A DNA stretch of 64,000 bases from Linepithema humile (Eukaryota > Arthropoda > Insecta > Hymenoptera > Formicidae), in contig NC_090128.1 in the NCBI RefSeq assembly GCF_040581485.1, forward strand, positions 44,174,931 to 44,238,930, in the 5' to 3' direction. Numbering within the stretch: position 1 is the first letter of the stretch; each line of letters begins with the position of its first letter. This document shows positions 38,331-49,854 of this stretch, piece by piece. The notes below the pieces were generated by a model. The model did no database searches. It had not been told where the DNA came from and was given only the letters and a program-made list of their open reading frames with translations. The position numbers and the translations under genes are program-made.

Positions 38331-41300
38331 TATGAAATATCCCCGGCACGAATAATAAAATAACCGGCGAGGTGTATTAGCGACATACATTAACGCGACA
38401 ATCTGACGTTCTCGAAAATATGCGGAATAATGTCGGGATGATCATCATAAGATTAAACGACCCGTTAAGAATATTTGCTGCCGTCATCGTAATTGAGTAA
38501 AATTTAATCGTGCTAATGATTACAAAATACGATTATTGAATAACTAGTGATTGTGGTTGATAAATGATGAAAATAATCTTGGAACAAAAATAATTGTCGT
38601 TGTTGAAATGTGATTAAATTGTCAGAAAATAAATAAAAGCAGAAAATAAACATGTTTTTACAATTGTTTCAATACATTAACAAATAAATCAATAATCGGA
38701 CAAGTGTAATAAATGAGTTTACTCACTAATCGATGCGTTGCCACTGCACATCTTATTCCCCTCAGTTTGTAACCACCGATTTGCTCCTTTCTGTTCTTGA
38801 GCACTCGCGCAACAATGCACCGATTTGCTCACGTTATGCAAAATTAAGGAAACACTTGTCATCCAATTTGGTATTCGTTCGCATACAAAATTTGCTTTCG
38901 ATAAAAATACACGAAAAGATCATATTTAATCGTAGGATTATGAATGCTCAACGCGAAATGCGAAAGGATAGATTAGGTTGAATTAGATTCCGATTTCGAA
39001 CGGCAAGAAACGCACAAAACACGATCATGTTTGATACCGTTTGATTCGCGTATACTGTTCGCATATGAATTTCGCTTTCAGCGAGTGAAAGATGCGAGAA
39101 ACACGGAGCAGCCGCAACTCGGTGTCGAATTCGCGCTTATATGATGTGACTAGTTGTAAGACAAGCGGCGCGGAAGATGAAGGGGAGAGGCACCACTGCT
39201 CAGCGTGCGAGCCGCGAGCGTGTATTTTTAGGAAAGCCAGCGCAAAAAATTTCTTCATAGTAAACAAAAATAAAACGGGACAAAACGAGACAAAACTGGA
39301 TTCAATAATATGTCCAAGATTTATTTTCGGTCAATATTTCCATGACGAGAAAAACGGCAGGTAATAAATACATGTAATAAATACATGTAATAAATACATG
39401 TAATTTTTGTTGTCATACACAATATTGCTTTAACTTCGTCTATTAGAACGTTATTTTCAAATATTATAACTGCATTTTCTCCAAAAACCTGCTATCAAAA
39501 ACCTGCTATCCATTGCATGCAATATTGTGTTTAAACTAAATATTAATCATTTTTATTCTCTGATACGGTTATTACAATAACAAGATTTAAGAATTTATAT
39601 AAATTCCTTAAAACAATAATGTTATTTACTTTATTTTTGCAGAATATACTAAAAGATTAAATTTTATTTATATATTTTTAAACTGTGAAATAATGTCGGA
39701 CAATATATTTTGCATTATAATGATTACTAAATTTACGAAATATCGCTGTATTTATAAATATATTGCAATATCAGAATTATCCCAACAGACGCGTTATGCT
39801 ATAAAAAAATATTACCAACATTCCAATGATAACACGTATTGCAGATATGTGATATCGGTTGTGAACGTGACAAAAATGGAAACGCGACACTAAATAGACG
39901 ACGTACATACGCGTGAATTCGAAGAATGGATGCGCTGTAGCGACGATACAACAATAACTGATTCTGTGTCTATATTCATGTTGAGTTGGCATGAATGGAA
40001 ATTAATCTTGCGGTTTAATAAAAGAAAATAAAGATTATGAAACAGAATGGAGTGATTTTTCGAGAATTTACGATATTTCCTGCACTGCGATGATGTCTCA
40101 TACAACAAACTTTCGCCTTATCGCTTCCCCTTGTCTTACGTCAGCGTAAAACACAATGACGAGCCACAGCTCGTACGTAGCCATGACTTGTTTGTGATGA
40201 GAATAAACTTGAATGATAGTTTTCCAAGCAAAGCGGAGAGTGCAAAAAATGCGTGGGATATCGCGTTGCACTGCCACACATGCAAAATCCGACTCGTATA
40301 GCTTTTCGTTTTCCTCGTTTTCGCATTATTCTTGCCACATAGAGATATAAAAGTTTGGAAAAGAAATAATAAAAAAGTACAAAAATTATCAACATTTAAG
40401 TTCATTGTAAATCATACATATTGATTTTTATAATTTATGACGAGATGAAGTGCAAAATCACATTTTACATGCCGATTCTAATTATCAGCAACAAAAGTTT
40501 TAAAAAGTAATTTATTTTCTGCATTATTTAATACAAAAATCTCTGCTAAATAGTTGGAGCACTAAAATAAGAAATATGGAACATTAATTCGAATTGCGTT
40601 TCGATTTTGTTGTAGAAATACTAACTTCAGAGACATCACGCAGAATCTTCGCAGCGATTGTAAATAGACGTATAAACGCGAAACGAGCCTAGTATCACAA
40701 AGTCGTGTTTACGAGAGGATGCGATAGAAAGAAACCGTGCGCGACAGACAATCACGCTTCCCATCCCGGATATTATACGTGTGTATTTTCAATCAGTTCG
40801 CGCCTAGAGTTAAAAAAAAAAAAAAAACGTAACGTCACGTCGGAGAATGAGTACAGCTCTCCGACGAAAGACGAAATGTATATCGCCCAAAGCTATCTCT
40901 CATCGAGACTGCTGACGTGACGAAAACGATGATCAGTCTCCCGATATTCATTCAATTTTCCTTCAGCAAATTATTATGTCACGTCGCTCCTCAATTTGCG
41001 AAAAAGGGAGAATATTTTATGTAATATAAACGCAAAGTTTCTATTAACTTTAACTTCCGTAATTTCAGAACAGTGTTTTCTCACGTTTTTAGCGCTATGC
41101 TACACGTAGAATAATATTTATATTGTTGAAACAAATTGCGTTTGGAAGCATTTCTTCGAGTACTTCGTGAAAATATTGATTATACGTTCTTTATGTCAAT
41201 CAAATAAATGGTATTAAAATATATCTATTAAATATTAAAATATAATATTAAAATATATCTATTGATTTCACATTAATGATCCCTCCATATTATTTGTACG

Positions 41301-44300
41301 CTATATTGAAAACATGAGGAAACATTGTTTTGAACTTACGAAAGAATTATAATTAACAGAAATTTTATATAAGAAATGTTATTCCACATGTCATTTCTTT
41401 ACAAACAATTATTAATATTTCACATAGTATCACAGTAACATTAGACGTTTTATTAGAATACGAAACATTGTTAAAACGCGATAAAGCGAGGTTTTCAATA
41501 ACTCTTCATATTTCCCCCGGGATACGGCATGTGTATACGAGAGATAGCTGACAATAAAAGTCGAAGATATTACACGAGGGATGGTGGAATTAATTTAATG
41601 CTACAACAACCGTGAGCTTAAAACCCCAGTGGTCTCGATAGTTCGTTGAAGATCATTCCAAACTGTAAATTCCAATAAATTGACGTTATCTTTTCATTAT
41701 GAAAAATTGTTTGGTATAATTAACACAATCCGAGACACTTTAAAAAACATTCGGAAAAATGAAATAGGAAAAACATCAGTTAATATCGCGTAGAATCGAA
41801 ATAAATAATCAGCAGAAAAAATGCTAATAGAACTTGCGGTTTTTTTTTCTTTTACCATTCTTCTCTGTTACTAATTTGATAACTGCGGTAAAAATTGACA
41901 CAAGCACATTCAGCGCAATTATTAAAACTCGGAAAACGCAAGCTTATTTTTAGTCAGTATAAAAGTCCGTAATAAAACAAAAGTTTGTAATAAAATAGAA
42001 TACATGGTAGCTGACTATGAAAGCCGCACAGGCAACAAAGGAATTAATTTAAACTGTACGAAATTAAAGACCAAAAGTACACGCATTAACTAAATTCGGT
42101 CCTAAAAGTTTTTACCGTACTATTTCCCAAATGGTGTCCTCGCAAATGCACGCGCGGTGTATTCTGAAGAAAGAAAGAAAGTAGGTCTCGAAGGAAATTA
42201 CTTTACTTATTCGTTTGTTGTAGGGCTATCGTTTATACCAGTTTAATTTTTTCAACACCGTATAAAAACAGGTAAGCAGAGTATCCCACTACTTTCTTTT
42301 TTCTCTCTCCAAATTCGAGAGACTCACAACTAAATTATGTATATTGAGAAATATTATCCTATTTTTTCAAAAATTAGGTTACTAATATTTTCAGTGGTAT
42401 GGAAAATATGAACATGATGATCTTATTTTCTCACAAAAAATGCAGAGAATAAATTGGGTTTTCACATCCTGTTTTTTCTCTTTCCTCTCTTTATATCCCT
42501 CTGAAAAACAAGAGAAAATGTGATGGTTGACTACGTGAATCGGATACCACACGGGAGTAAAAGGAAGACGGAGACGAAGACAAAGATTATGTGTCAAATG
42601 AAAGAGGAAAACGTATAAGGAGGTAACAACTTGCTGGGTGGTTAACTGGAAGACGAAAACGAGGGATTTCGATTATCGTCGGAAGAACAGGAACAGGAAT
42701 AAGGGACGAGAGAGAGAAAAAGAACAAAGAAAGTCTGCCTGATCCCTCTCCCACACGTCACCAGCCATATGGCATCATGCCGTGATTCCCTACGACGACT
42801 GCTGGGCTTATACGGTGGCGCCTGCCATTCGAAACTCTATTTTATATAGTTCTGTACAACCCTCCCTGCTGTACCATCATTTTTCTTGCAACCCCTATCA
42901 TATACGCATTATTGACATCTTAAACCGTGAACTATGACGTCATAGTTTGCATTGTATAAACAAGGTATGTATATCCCAACATTTTCGCTTATCAAAATAT
43001 TATACCAAAAAAATTCAAAAATTAAGTAATAAAAGCCTGATGTTTTGTTCTAATTTTGTGCCAATTTGTATAATATTTTATATATTAATATTTAGCTTAT
43101 TAGATTTTGTGATTTTTAAATCCTTAGAAGAGTGTACATATTATTGTTATCGAATTTTCTATACCAAATTATGCAAAAAAGTATCTTTATAAACAAAAAT
43201 ATGTATCAACTATTTTTTTTCACGACAAAAAGAGTTTTCAGAAATTTGTATGAAAAATTCACGATATTTTTGATATAGAAAAGCTGAAGCTACACGCTTA
43301 AAATTTTATGGTATGACAGATAATCATGAAAATTTCCAATAAAACAATTGAGAAGCACTATAAAGAACGGAAGGATGAGACAAAATGCGATAGAAAACAG
43401 TATACCCGTAAAAGATAGAAATAAGATAAAGTCAAAGGTCCAACGCGGAAGAAATCGTTCGCTGGTACTTTCGAATGTGATCGGAAGCGACATGATCTGA
43501 AATTTCTTTATTAAATCTTCTAGCGTGACTATTGTGCCTCAGTTGATTTTGTTTTTAGTGCGAAGATGTTATATAAGACGTGAGGTAATGTTTAAAATGC
43601 AAATGCATAAAAATAAAATTTCTTTATCGATTTTGAATATCCACAAATCAAAATTGTTAGAACATATATAACTCGACTACTTTGTGATTCTTTTACGGAA
43701 AATATATGAATGTGTAACACGCAATAAATCTGAAATTTTCGATCCCAACGCCAATCCATAATTTATGAAAGCTCCTAAAATACACATTTTTCCTCAAAGT
43801 AGAAAAGAGATATACTTAAAATATTGTAAAATTAAAACCATTTCATAAAAGATTGAAAATAAATAGATATACATGTTTTACATGATATATTACACAATTT
43901 GAATTTTTTATTAAATTGAGTTATAGTAAAAAAAAAAAGTTTTTACCATAAAAGTTTTTTTTCGATAAGCAAAGAATATCAAGGCACAAGTTTATATCTC
44001 AGCAAACAAATGATTGAAAACTAATTAATCGATTGTGATTACGGACCGTCTTAAAACTTCCGGAGTTTGCGAGTCAGACATCAGTAAACAGGATACTCTC
44101 ACTCCCTATCGCTTTCCGTCATTTTCTTGAATGAAGCGCTTAGAGTGGCGTTAGCGATACAACGCGTCGCTAAGCGAGACGATACGACGCGACACGACCC
44201 ACACTCAGCGTTCCGCACGTGCTGCATACGTAATACGTATTGACGCGCCGAACAAAGCGAAACGCAAGTGCATATCGCCGAATCACACAGTGTGAGATAC

Positions 44301-45705
44301 TCTAATTCCCAGTGCACACACTGTGCATACTTTACGAATTATCCGAATCATTGAATAAAAAAATTGCCAAACGATTTATCCTGCTTAATGAACAGACTGG
44401 AAATAATCGAGAATAATGAAGAAAAACTAGACTGTAAAATATCTCTCTGTGAAATCCATATTTTCTTCTCATGAGAATCCAAAGAAGCATTTTGAAAAAA
44501 ATGCAAATTTAGATACTTTATATTGTCTCGTTATCGAATCACGCTTCATACAAATATGCGGCTAAAGTTAAATTTAACAACGGAGAAATAATGATAAATA
44601 TGTTCTTACCAAGTCAAAATATCTCGTTTTGTTTTATATATGATTTCCATCCATTATTTCTACAAACTCGATACAAACATTTCAATTTACAAAATGAGAA
44701 TATGCAGTAATGGTTGTCAGTTATTGCTCACTTGTTGTGATTCAGATAATATTATTCTAAAATTGCTCTATAACAACTCAAATTACAACACCGTCTACCC
44801 AAAATACGGATAAAGTGATAATATAGACATTCTGCAGCACGTTATCTGTGTGCGCATGGACGAGCAGCGTCGAAGACAACAATCAAACATTGCATAAAAA
44901 AGAGAGTTATCTTCTCTGCTAAGATATTTTGTTACGTGTTTTAATGATATTGTCTATATTTTTCATGATAGAAAAGGGCTTTTCACTTAAAATTACGGTA
45001 AAAGTAAGTCGATATAATTTTATATAGCTTCATATACTTCAAGTAACTGGCAGAATCTCATAAATTTGCTGTTGGCATTGTTATAAGCGGTTTGTTTTAA
45101 ACTAATTGTGGCACAAACTTTTAATAATACAAGAAAAAAACGCACTCGAGCGTTAAATGTTTTTGATTATAAAAGTATTTCAAGAAAGGGGTAATCTCGC
45201 GAAAATATCTTGTAATCTGTTGTAGTTCGTGCTGTTTTTAACATTATTTCAACCAAAGTTTTATCTTTTATTTTGATGTATAAATTTATTTTTTATTAAA
45301 TGCTTACTGGTGGTCTATACAATTATAATATATTTATTGATATAAATTTTATGTTTTAATAATGTAACTTTTACTGCAACATGTATATCCATATGTATTT
45401 AACGCGAATATGTTGCAAATTTCTTTTATTATTTTACTTAGCCACAAAGTATCCTGATAAACGCATTCTTTTCAACGTTATTCTGTTATAAATCTTTTAA
45501 TAATACGATTTACGATCCTACGGTATTGCTACAAACACGTGTCTATCGTTTCAAAATGACGCCTGTATCAGAACTGCTTTGCAAGTCCTGCATGCGTGTT
45601 AAATTGCGGTAACACTTATACTTAATATGCAACATATAAATATATTGAATTCAAGGATTTTTGCGCAATTTTTAATAAAAAATCTTTGGCAATCTTGGAG
45701 ATAGC

Positions 45706-45708
<3 letters not shown>
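38331..45708. other. Non-coding stretch
   Basis: About 7 kb with no recognised coding sequence. GC-richer patches lie at about 39060-39250, 40640-40930, 42650-42830 and 44040-44330. A 14- to 15-bp unit (AATAAATACATGT) is tandemly repeated three times at about 39362-39403. The stretch may be part of the large first intron of the signal-peptide gene at 45.9 kb if that gene runs leftwards, but no downstream exon was identified. Confidence 0.4.
39362..39403. repeat. Small tandem repeat (AATAAATACATGT x3)
   Basis: Three consecutive near-identical copies of a roughly 14-bp unit; no function inferred. Confidence 0.8.

Positions 45709-45762
<54 letters not shown>
45709..45762. repeat. (GA)27 microsatellite
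   Basis: A pure GA tract, 100 bp inside the putative first intron of the signal-peptide gene (its coding strand reads CT). Its position just downstream of a splice donor is noted only as context. Confidence 0.95.
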
Positions 45763-45766
<4 letters not shown>

Positions 45767-45861
45767 AAAGGATTCATACAAGATTGTTTTCCGTGAATAA
45801 AAAAAAAAATAGACAGCACGCGGCTGAACTCGAATCGAAATAAAGAAAGATTGGTACTTAC

Positions 45862-45958
45862 CGGCAATGGCGACGAACAGGAAAAATATCCACGTATCCA
45901 TGAGTCTGCCGGTTGAGAAGAAGCCACCGCTGCTGGCTGAGGAGGCTCGCTTGTCCAT
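45862..45958 (-). CDS. First coding exon of an unidentified secreted or cell-surface protein
   Basis: On the minus strand an ATG at 45958 opens a frame of 32 codons plus one base, ending at 45862 directly before a strong donor (GTAAGTA). It reads MDKRASSASSGGFFSTGRLM, then DTWIFFLFVAIA. A second in-frame ATG at 45901 would give MDTWIFFLFVAIA, a compact signal peptide. Splicing in phase 1 right after a signal peptide is common in genes for extracellular modular proteins (immunoglobulin, fibronectin and EGF domains). The next exon was not found in the 45.8 kb to the left, so the gene is partial in this window and its identity is unknown. CpG-rich sequence to 46970 would be its 5' UTR and promoter. 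Confidence 0.6.
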
Positions 45959-46278
45959 CACGCACCAGAACGCATAACACCTGATCTTGACACCTAGAGT
46001 ACACTCCTGTGCTCCTTCTTCCTTTCAAAGATGCACCCACCGATTTGCACGGAACGCGCGAATCACTGAAAGAGATTCTTCGAAGAACGCGCGCGCGAGC
46101 CGTCTGTCACAAACTTCACTCTGTCTCGACCAAGTCGTCCTGCCGCGCTTTAATACCGTTCTTTCACATCGTACTCGACGAAAGTTTTCTCCCGCAGAAA
46201 CTCACGCGACGAACGAAACGAGACAAACGAAACGGCGATAATAACGGTGACAGCGACGGCGACGACGACGGCGACGGC

Positions 46279-46309
<31 letters not shown>

Positions 46310-46310
46310 G

Positions 46311-46342
<32 letters not shown>

Positions 46343-46988
46343 CTGTTCTGTGATCGCGCGCGCTGCCGCGACGTGTGCGCCTACGCGTGCGTAGATATGT
46401 TACGCACTCTCGCCCGCCCGCGTGTGTATATGCATGCACGTTACGTCGAAATGCGTTGGCTGCTTACGTTTATGTTTGTGAATGTGCACACGCGGAGATG
46501 AGATGTTGCACTACCGGCGCCCGCGATGCACGCCGGAATGAAACAGATGGACGACGGAGACGACGCCGTGTTCTTCGCGTTCGTGCGACAAACCTAACAC
46601 GTTGAAGTTAGGCGTGTGAGACGAAATGGAGAGAATGAAGACGCGGAGCGAAGGAACGTTGCTCCTCGACGACGTGGAGCGCGAGCGGCGTGTGTACAGC
46701 CGACCGTCGTGCTCTCACCGCCGCGTTACCCGGAGTATTGACCGACTCGACTCCCGTCACGGCACGGCGCGGTGCGGGCGAAGGAGGGGAGACAGTAAAA
46801 CGCGGCGAAAAGAGAGGGGCATAGCAAGCATGCTCCGTGGTGACTGCCTTATAACTAGTCTTACTAGCTGCGCGCGCACGTCGAATCTCATACTCCAGCG
46901 GGTTGAGCCAGCCAGCCGGCCGGCGCTGGCCGGCGCTATGCACGACGTCGAAATTTCTGTTATGTGTATGTACATACATACATACATA
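45959..46988. promoter_or_regulatory. CpG-rich putative promoter/5' UTR region of the signal-peptide gene
   Basis: About 1 kb of strongly GC/CpG-rich sequence lies directly upstream (minus sense) of the signal-peptide exon and includes a CGA triplet repeat. No TATA box or clear initiator could be fixed. Many overlapping open frames on both strands are low-complexity by-products. The assignment rests on composition and position. Confidence 0.4.
46251..46343. repeat. Imperfect (GAC/GGC)n triplet repeat
   Basis: About 31 units of GAC interspersed with GGC. On the plus strand frames read poly-Asp/Gly or poly-Thr/Ala; on the minus strand poly-Ser/Pro. It lies about 300 bp upstream of the signal-peptide ATG, so it may fall in a 5' UTR or promoter and not in coding sequence. 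Confidence 0.9.
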
Positions 46989-47395
46989 CAGGATGTTTCA
47001 TTTTCAACAATGCATCTAAATATTTCGAAAACGAGACATTTTTGGGGGAAAAGTTTCAGACGAAAGTTGTACGATTATTAGGGCGCGTGAAATGGTTATG
47101 TTAGTTTAGTTTTGAATTCTATCCATCACATGGCTAGGTCAAGGTCAACTTGATTTTTTTAAATAACATATATTTTTTGGTATTTTTGAAAAATTTATTT
47201 CTTTTTTAATTTAACGATGTATAAAAAGTATGGAGTCGATCGAATCTTGAAAGAATCCAAGGCTAAACTGAGATCACCACCTTATGTTTTCCTGGCAACT
47301 GCACAACTTTTATCTGAAATTTTTTTTCCCTAAAAGTCTCATTCTCATCTTTGGCAAGAAATATTTAAATGCATTGCTTAAAATGAAACATCCTG
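46989..47395. mobile_element. MITE, 407 bp, CAGGATGTTTCATTTT inverted repeats, TA-flanked
   Basis: The left end CAGGATGTTTCATTTT and right end AAAATGAAACATCCTG are exact reverse complements. The match then continues with differences through ..GCAATGCATTTAAATATTTC. TA borders both ends (46987-88 and 47396-97), fitting Tc1/mariner-type insertion. No coding capacity. Related to the 74-bp element at 49779. Confidence 0.85.
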
Positions 47396-47397
47396 TA

Positions 47398-49778
47398 TAT
47401 ATGCGACCTGTGCGAATTAAATCGAAGCGATCCGCGGCTACGAGAACGAGTCGTTAACCCACGCTTCGTCAGTGACAACTTGAATTGGCCGCAACGGCAA
47501 CACATCCACGCCTCTTATATCGGTAAATATAATAATAAAAAATACTGACACACTATATTTGTTATATGAAAGAATATTAAAATATCAGTATTCCCAATTT
47601 TAACATTAGTTTCTAAAAGAAAACTTTAGAATGCCTAAAAGAAATAATAGATTACTGCATAAGAAATTGATTTCTATTAAACTACGAGAAACTACAAAAA
47701 ACAATATAATAGAACAATAGAAAATATTGTTTTCAGTAAGCGAGAGAACATAATTAATATTTTTCTTTATAATGTTATTGTGAAAGAGATACAAGCAATG
47801 TTTCCAGTGCGTAAAAAAATTGCTAAATTAAAAAAAAAAAAATAAACAGAAAGTTAGAATGTTGAATTATTTAAATGTGAGCAGAAGCAGTGATATATGG
47901 ATTCATGAAAAATTTCTACACGAATTTATCTTTCCCCTTTTCGATTCGCGAAAAACAATTACTACTTATACATATTTTGTGTTTATATACTTCAAAATAA
48001 AATAAAATAAAAAAGCAATAAAAAATTGATATATGAATACCTTGATTCAAGATAATAAAACCCATAATAAGATGTTTGCTATCGTGGTTCTAGCATACAA
48101 GATAGAAAAGATTTATGTGTCAAACAGAACAAAATTACATACGACCTGCACTGTATTTTTTTATTATATTATTTCATAAAACTAATATTATTAAAATATA
48201 ATTACAAAATTAATAGATTATAAGAATCTGTTTTAGTATTTTTAGTTAAAGATAAAACCGTACAAGATCGTTACTAAAGTAATAAAATAAACCTACATCT
48301 AAAGTTTACGTCTCTGATAGCGCAATTAATGTCGGAATGAAGTCGGAGTAAAATCAAGGTAGTAAACGTGTTCAAATACGTCACATTTTCTTACTTGCCT
48401 CAGAGCCTCACCTCTGAGTCAGAGGTGAAAACTGTTATCATGCTTGATATTGCGATAAGGCATCGCACACCGCATGCCGACACTTTGCCATTGTTAAGAA
48501 GGAATTCTGTAGACGACGAGATGATATATATATAACGTGCTAGGGCGAGGAAGAAGAGAAAAAGAAAGAAAATATTAAACTTTTTTGTGTTAACACATTT
48601 CCCTGCGGACTATGCGGATGCAAGCGTTCTCTTTTGTTCTATAATGTTGACCTACTTTTTCGTTTTTTTTTTCCCTATGTAAATGCGTACAATTGCCTGA
48701 TAGACACGCAAAAGTAGAAACGGAATACTCATCGGAAACGTAATACGTCAAGCGGGACACATTTTTCCGATATTCCATCTTTCATATCTTGTCGACACAA
48801 TATATCGATTGAAAGAAATCAAGAGACCGAGCAAAGAGAGACAATCGATGTCGTACTGCATCAATCACTTTAACAAAACATACTCTACATTCATTTATTG
48901 CAAAATGATTTTAACGTATTTTAAACATATATGCACGTGAATTGTAACTAATTCTAGAATAAGCGTCCGGAATGTTTTTCATCGATATTTTCAGGCTTCT
49001 GTATTTCTGAAAGTATTTTTCGTGACACGAATTTGCTTTTAAATCTGAAAAACAGTAATTCTGAGATGCCATTCGGTGCGGCGTTTAATTTTTGTGTGTG
49101 GGAAAGAGAATTTAAATGAAAAAGATACATGCTTTGTAACTGTAATCATAAAAAGATACATTCTTTGTAGCAGTAACATGTCAAGCTCCACATTTTTTAC
49201 GATCTGTATTTTTCATAACGTAAATTGCTATTTTCATAAAATTATCAAACTGTAAAAATTAAACTTTATAAAAAAACAATCACATAAAAATTAAAATCTT
49301 ATAAAATATATTCGACAGAAAAAAAGAGCACTTACAAAATTACTATTCTTCCGCTCATCGAATTACTTTTTATAAATTTAGTTTTATCCATTTTCCAACA
49401 AGTTTACGTGTACGCTACTTTTATTGACGAATTTGAGCGTTAAAGATGGAGCAAAGTATATGAAAGAAAAGAGACGAAATCCCGAGAGAAAGAGTTGTTG
49501 TAAACACAAGATATAATTTATTATCAATGAACTTCACACATACAGATGGGCACAATTAGTGACATGTTCACAAAATCACGTACAATTATTAACAACACAC
49601 GCACATAAACACGCTCTTTTTAAGAAAAAAATATTTACGCACGCTCGCGTGCGTACGTATGCGTATATACCTGCATACGCTTATACATACATAACATATA
49701 ATATAATGTATAACAGGATTTACATCGGTATTTTTTTCGGTATACATGCCTACATACGTACATACGTACGCACGAATA
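47398..49778. other. AT-rich non-coding stretch
   Basis: No coding sequence was recognised. GC-richer short pieces lie at about 47400-47520 and 48400-48500. CCTCAGAGCCTCACCTCTGA followed by GTCAGAGGTGA at about 48400-48428 forms a small inverted repeat around TCAGAGGTGA. Confidence 0.45.
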
Positions 49779-49852
49779 CAGGGTGAATTTTAAATAACAC
49801 ATTGCGTCTCGTTATCGAAACATTTAGATGCATTATTTAAAGTGGAACCCTG
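49779..49852. mobile_element. Short MITE remnant (74 bp) of the same family as 46989-47395
   Basis: Starts CAGGGTGAATTTTAAATAA and ends TTATTTAAAGTGGAACCCTG, with TA on both sides (49777-78 and 49853-54). Between them, ATCGAAACATTTAGATGCAT is the reverse complement of sequence close to the inner arm of the 407-bp element (ATGCATCTAAATATTTCGAA). It therefore looks like a deletion derivative of the same family. Confidence 0.7.
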
Positions 49853-49854
49853 TA

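Noticed and set aside
46164..46501. Open frames rich in Ser/Pro, Thr/Ala or Asp/Gly around 46.3 kb
   Set aside because: They arise from the GAC/GGC triplet repeat in a CpG-rich region; no frame is favoured and no domain is seen.
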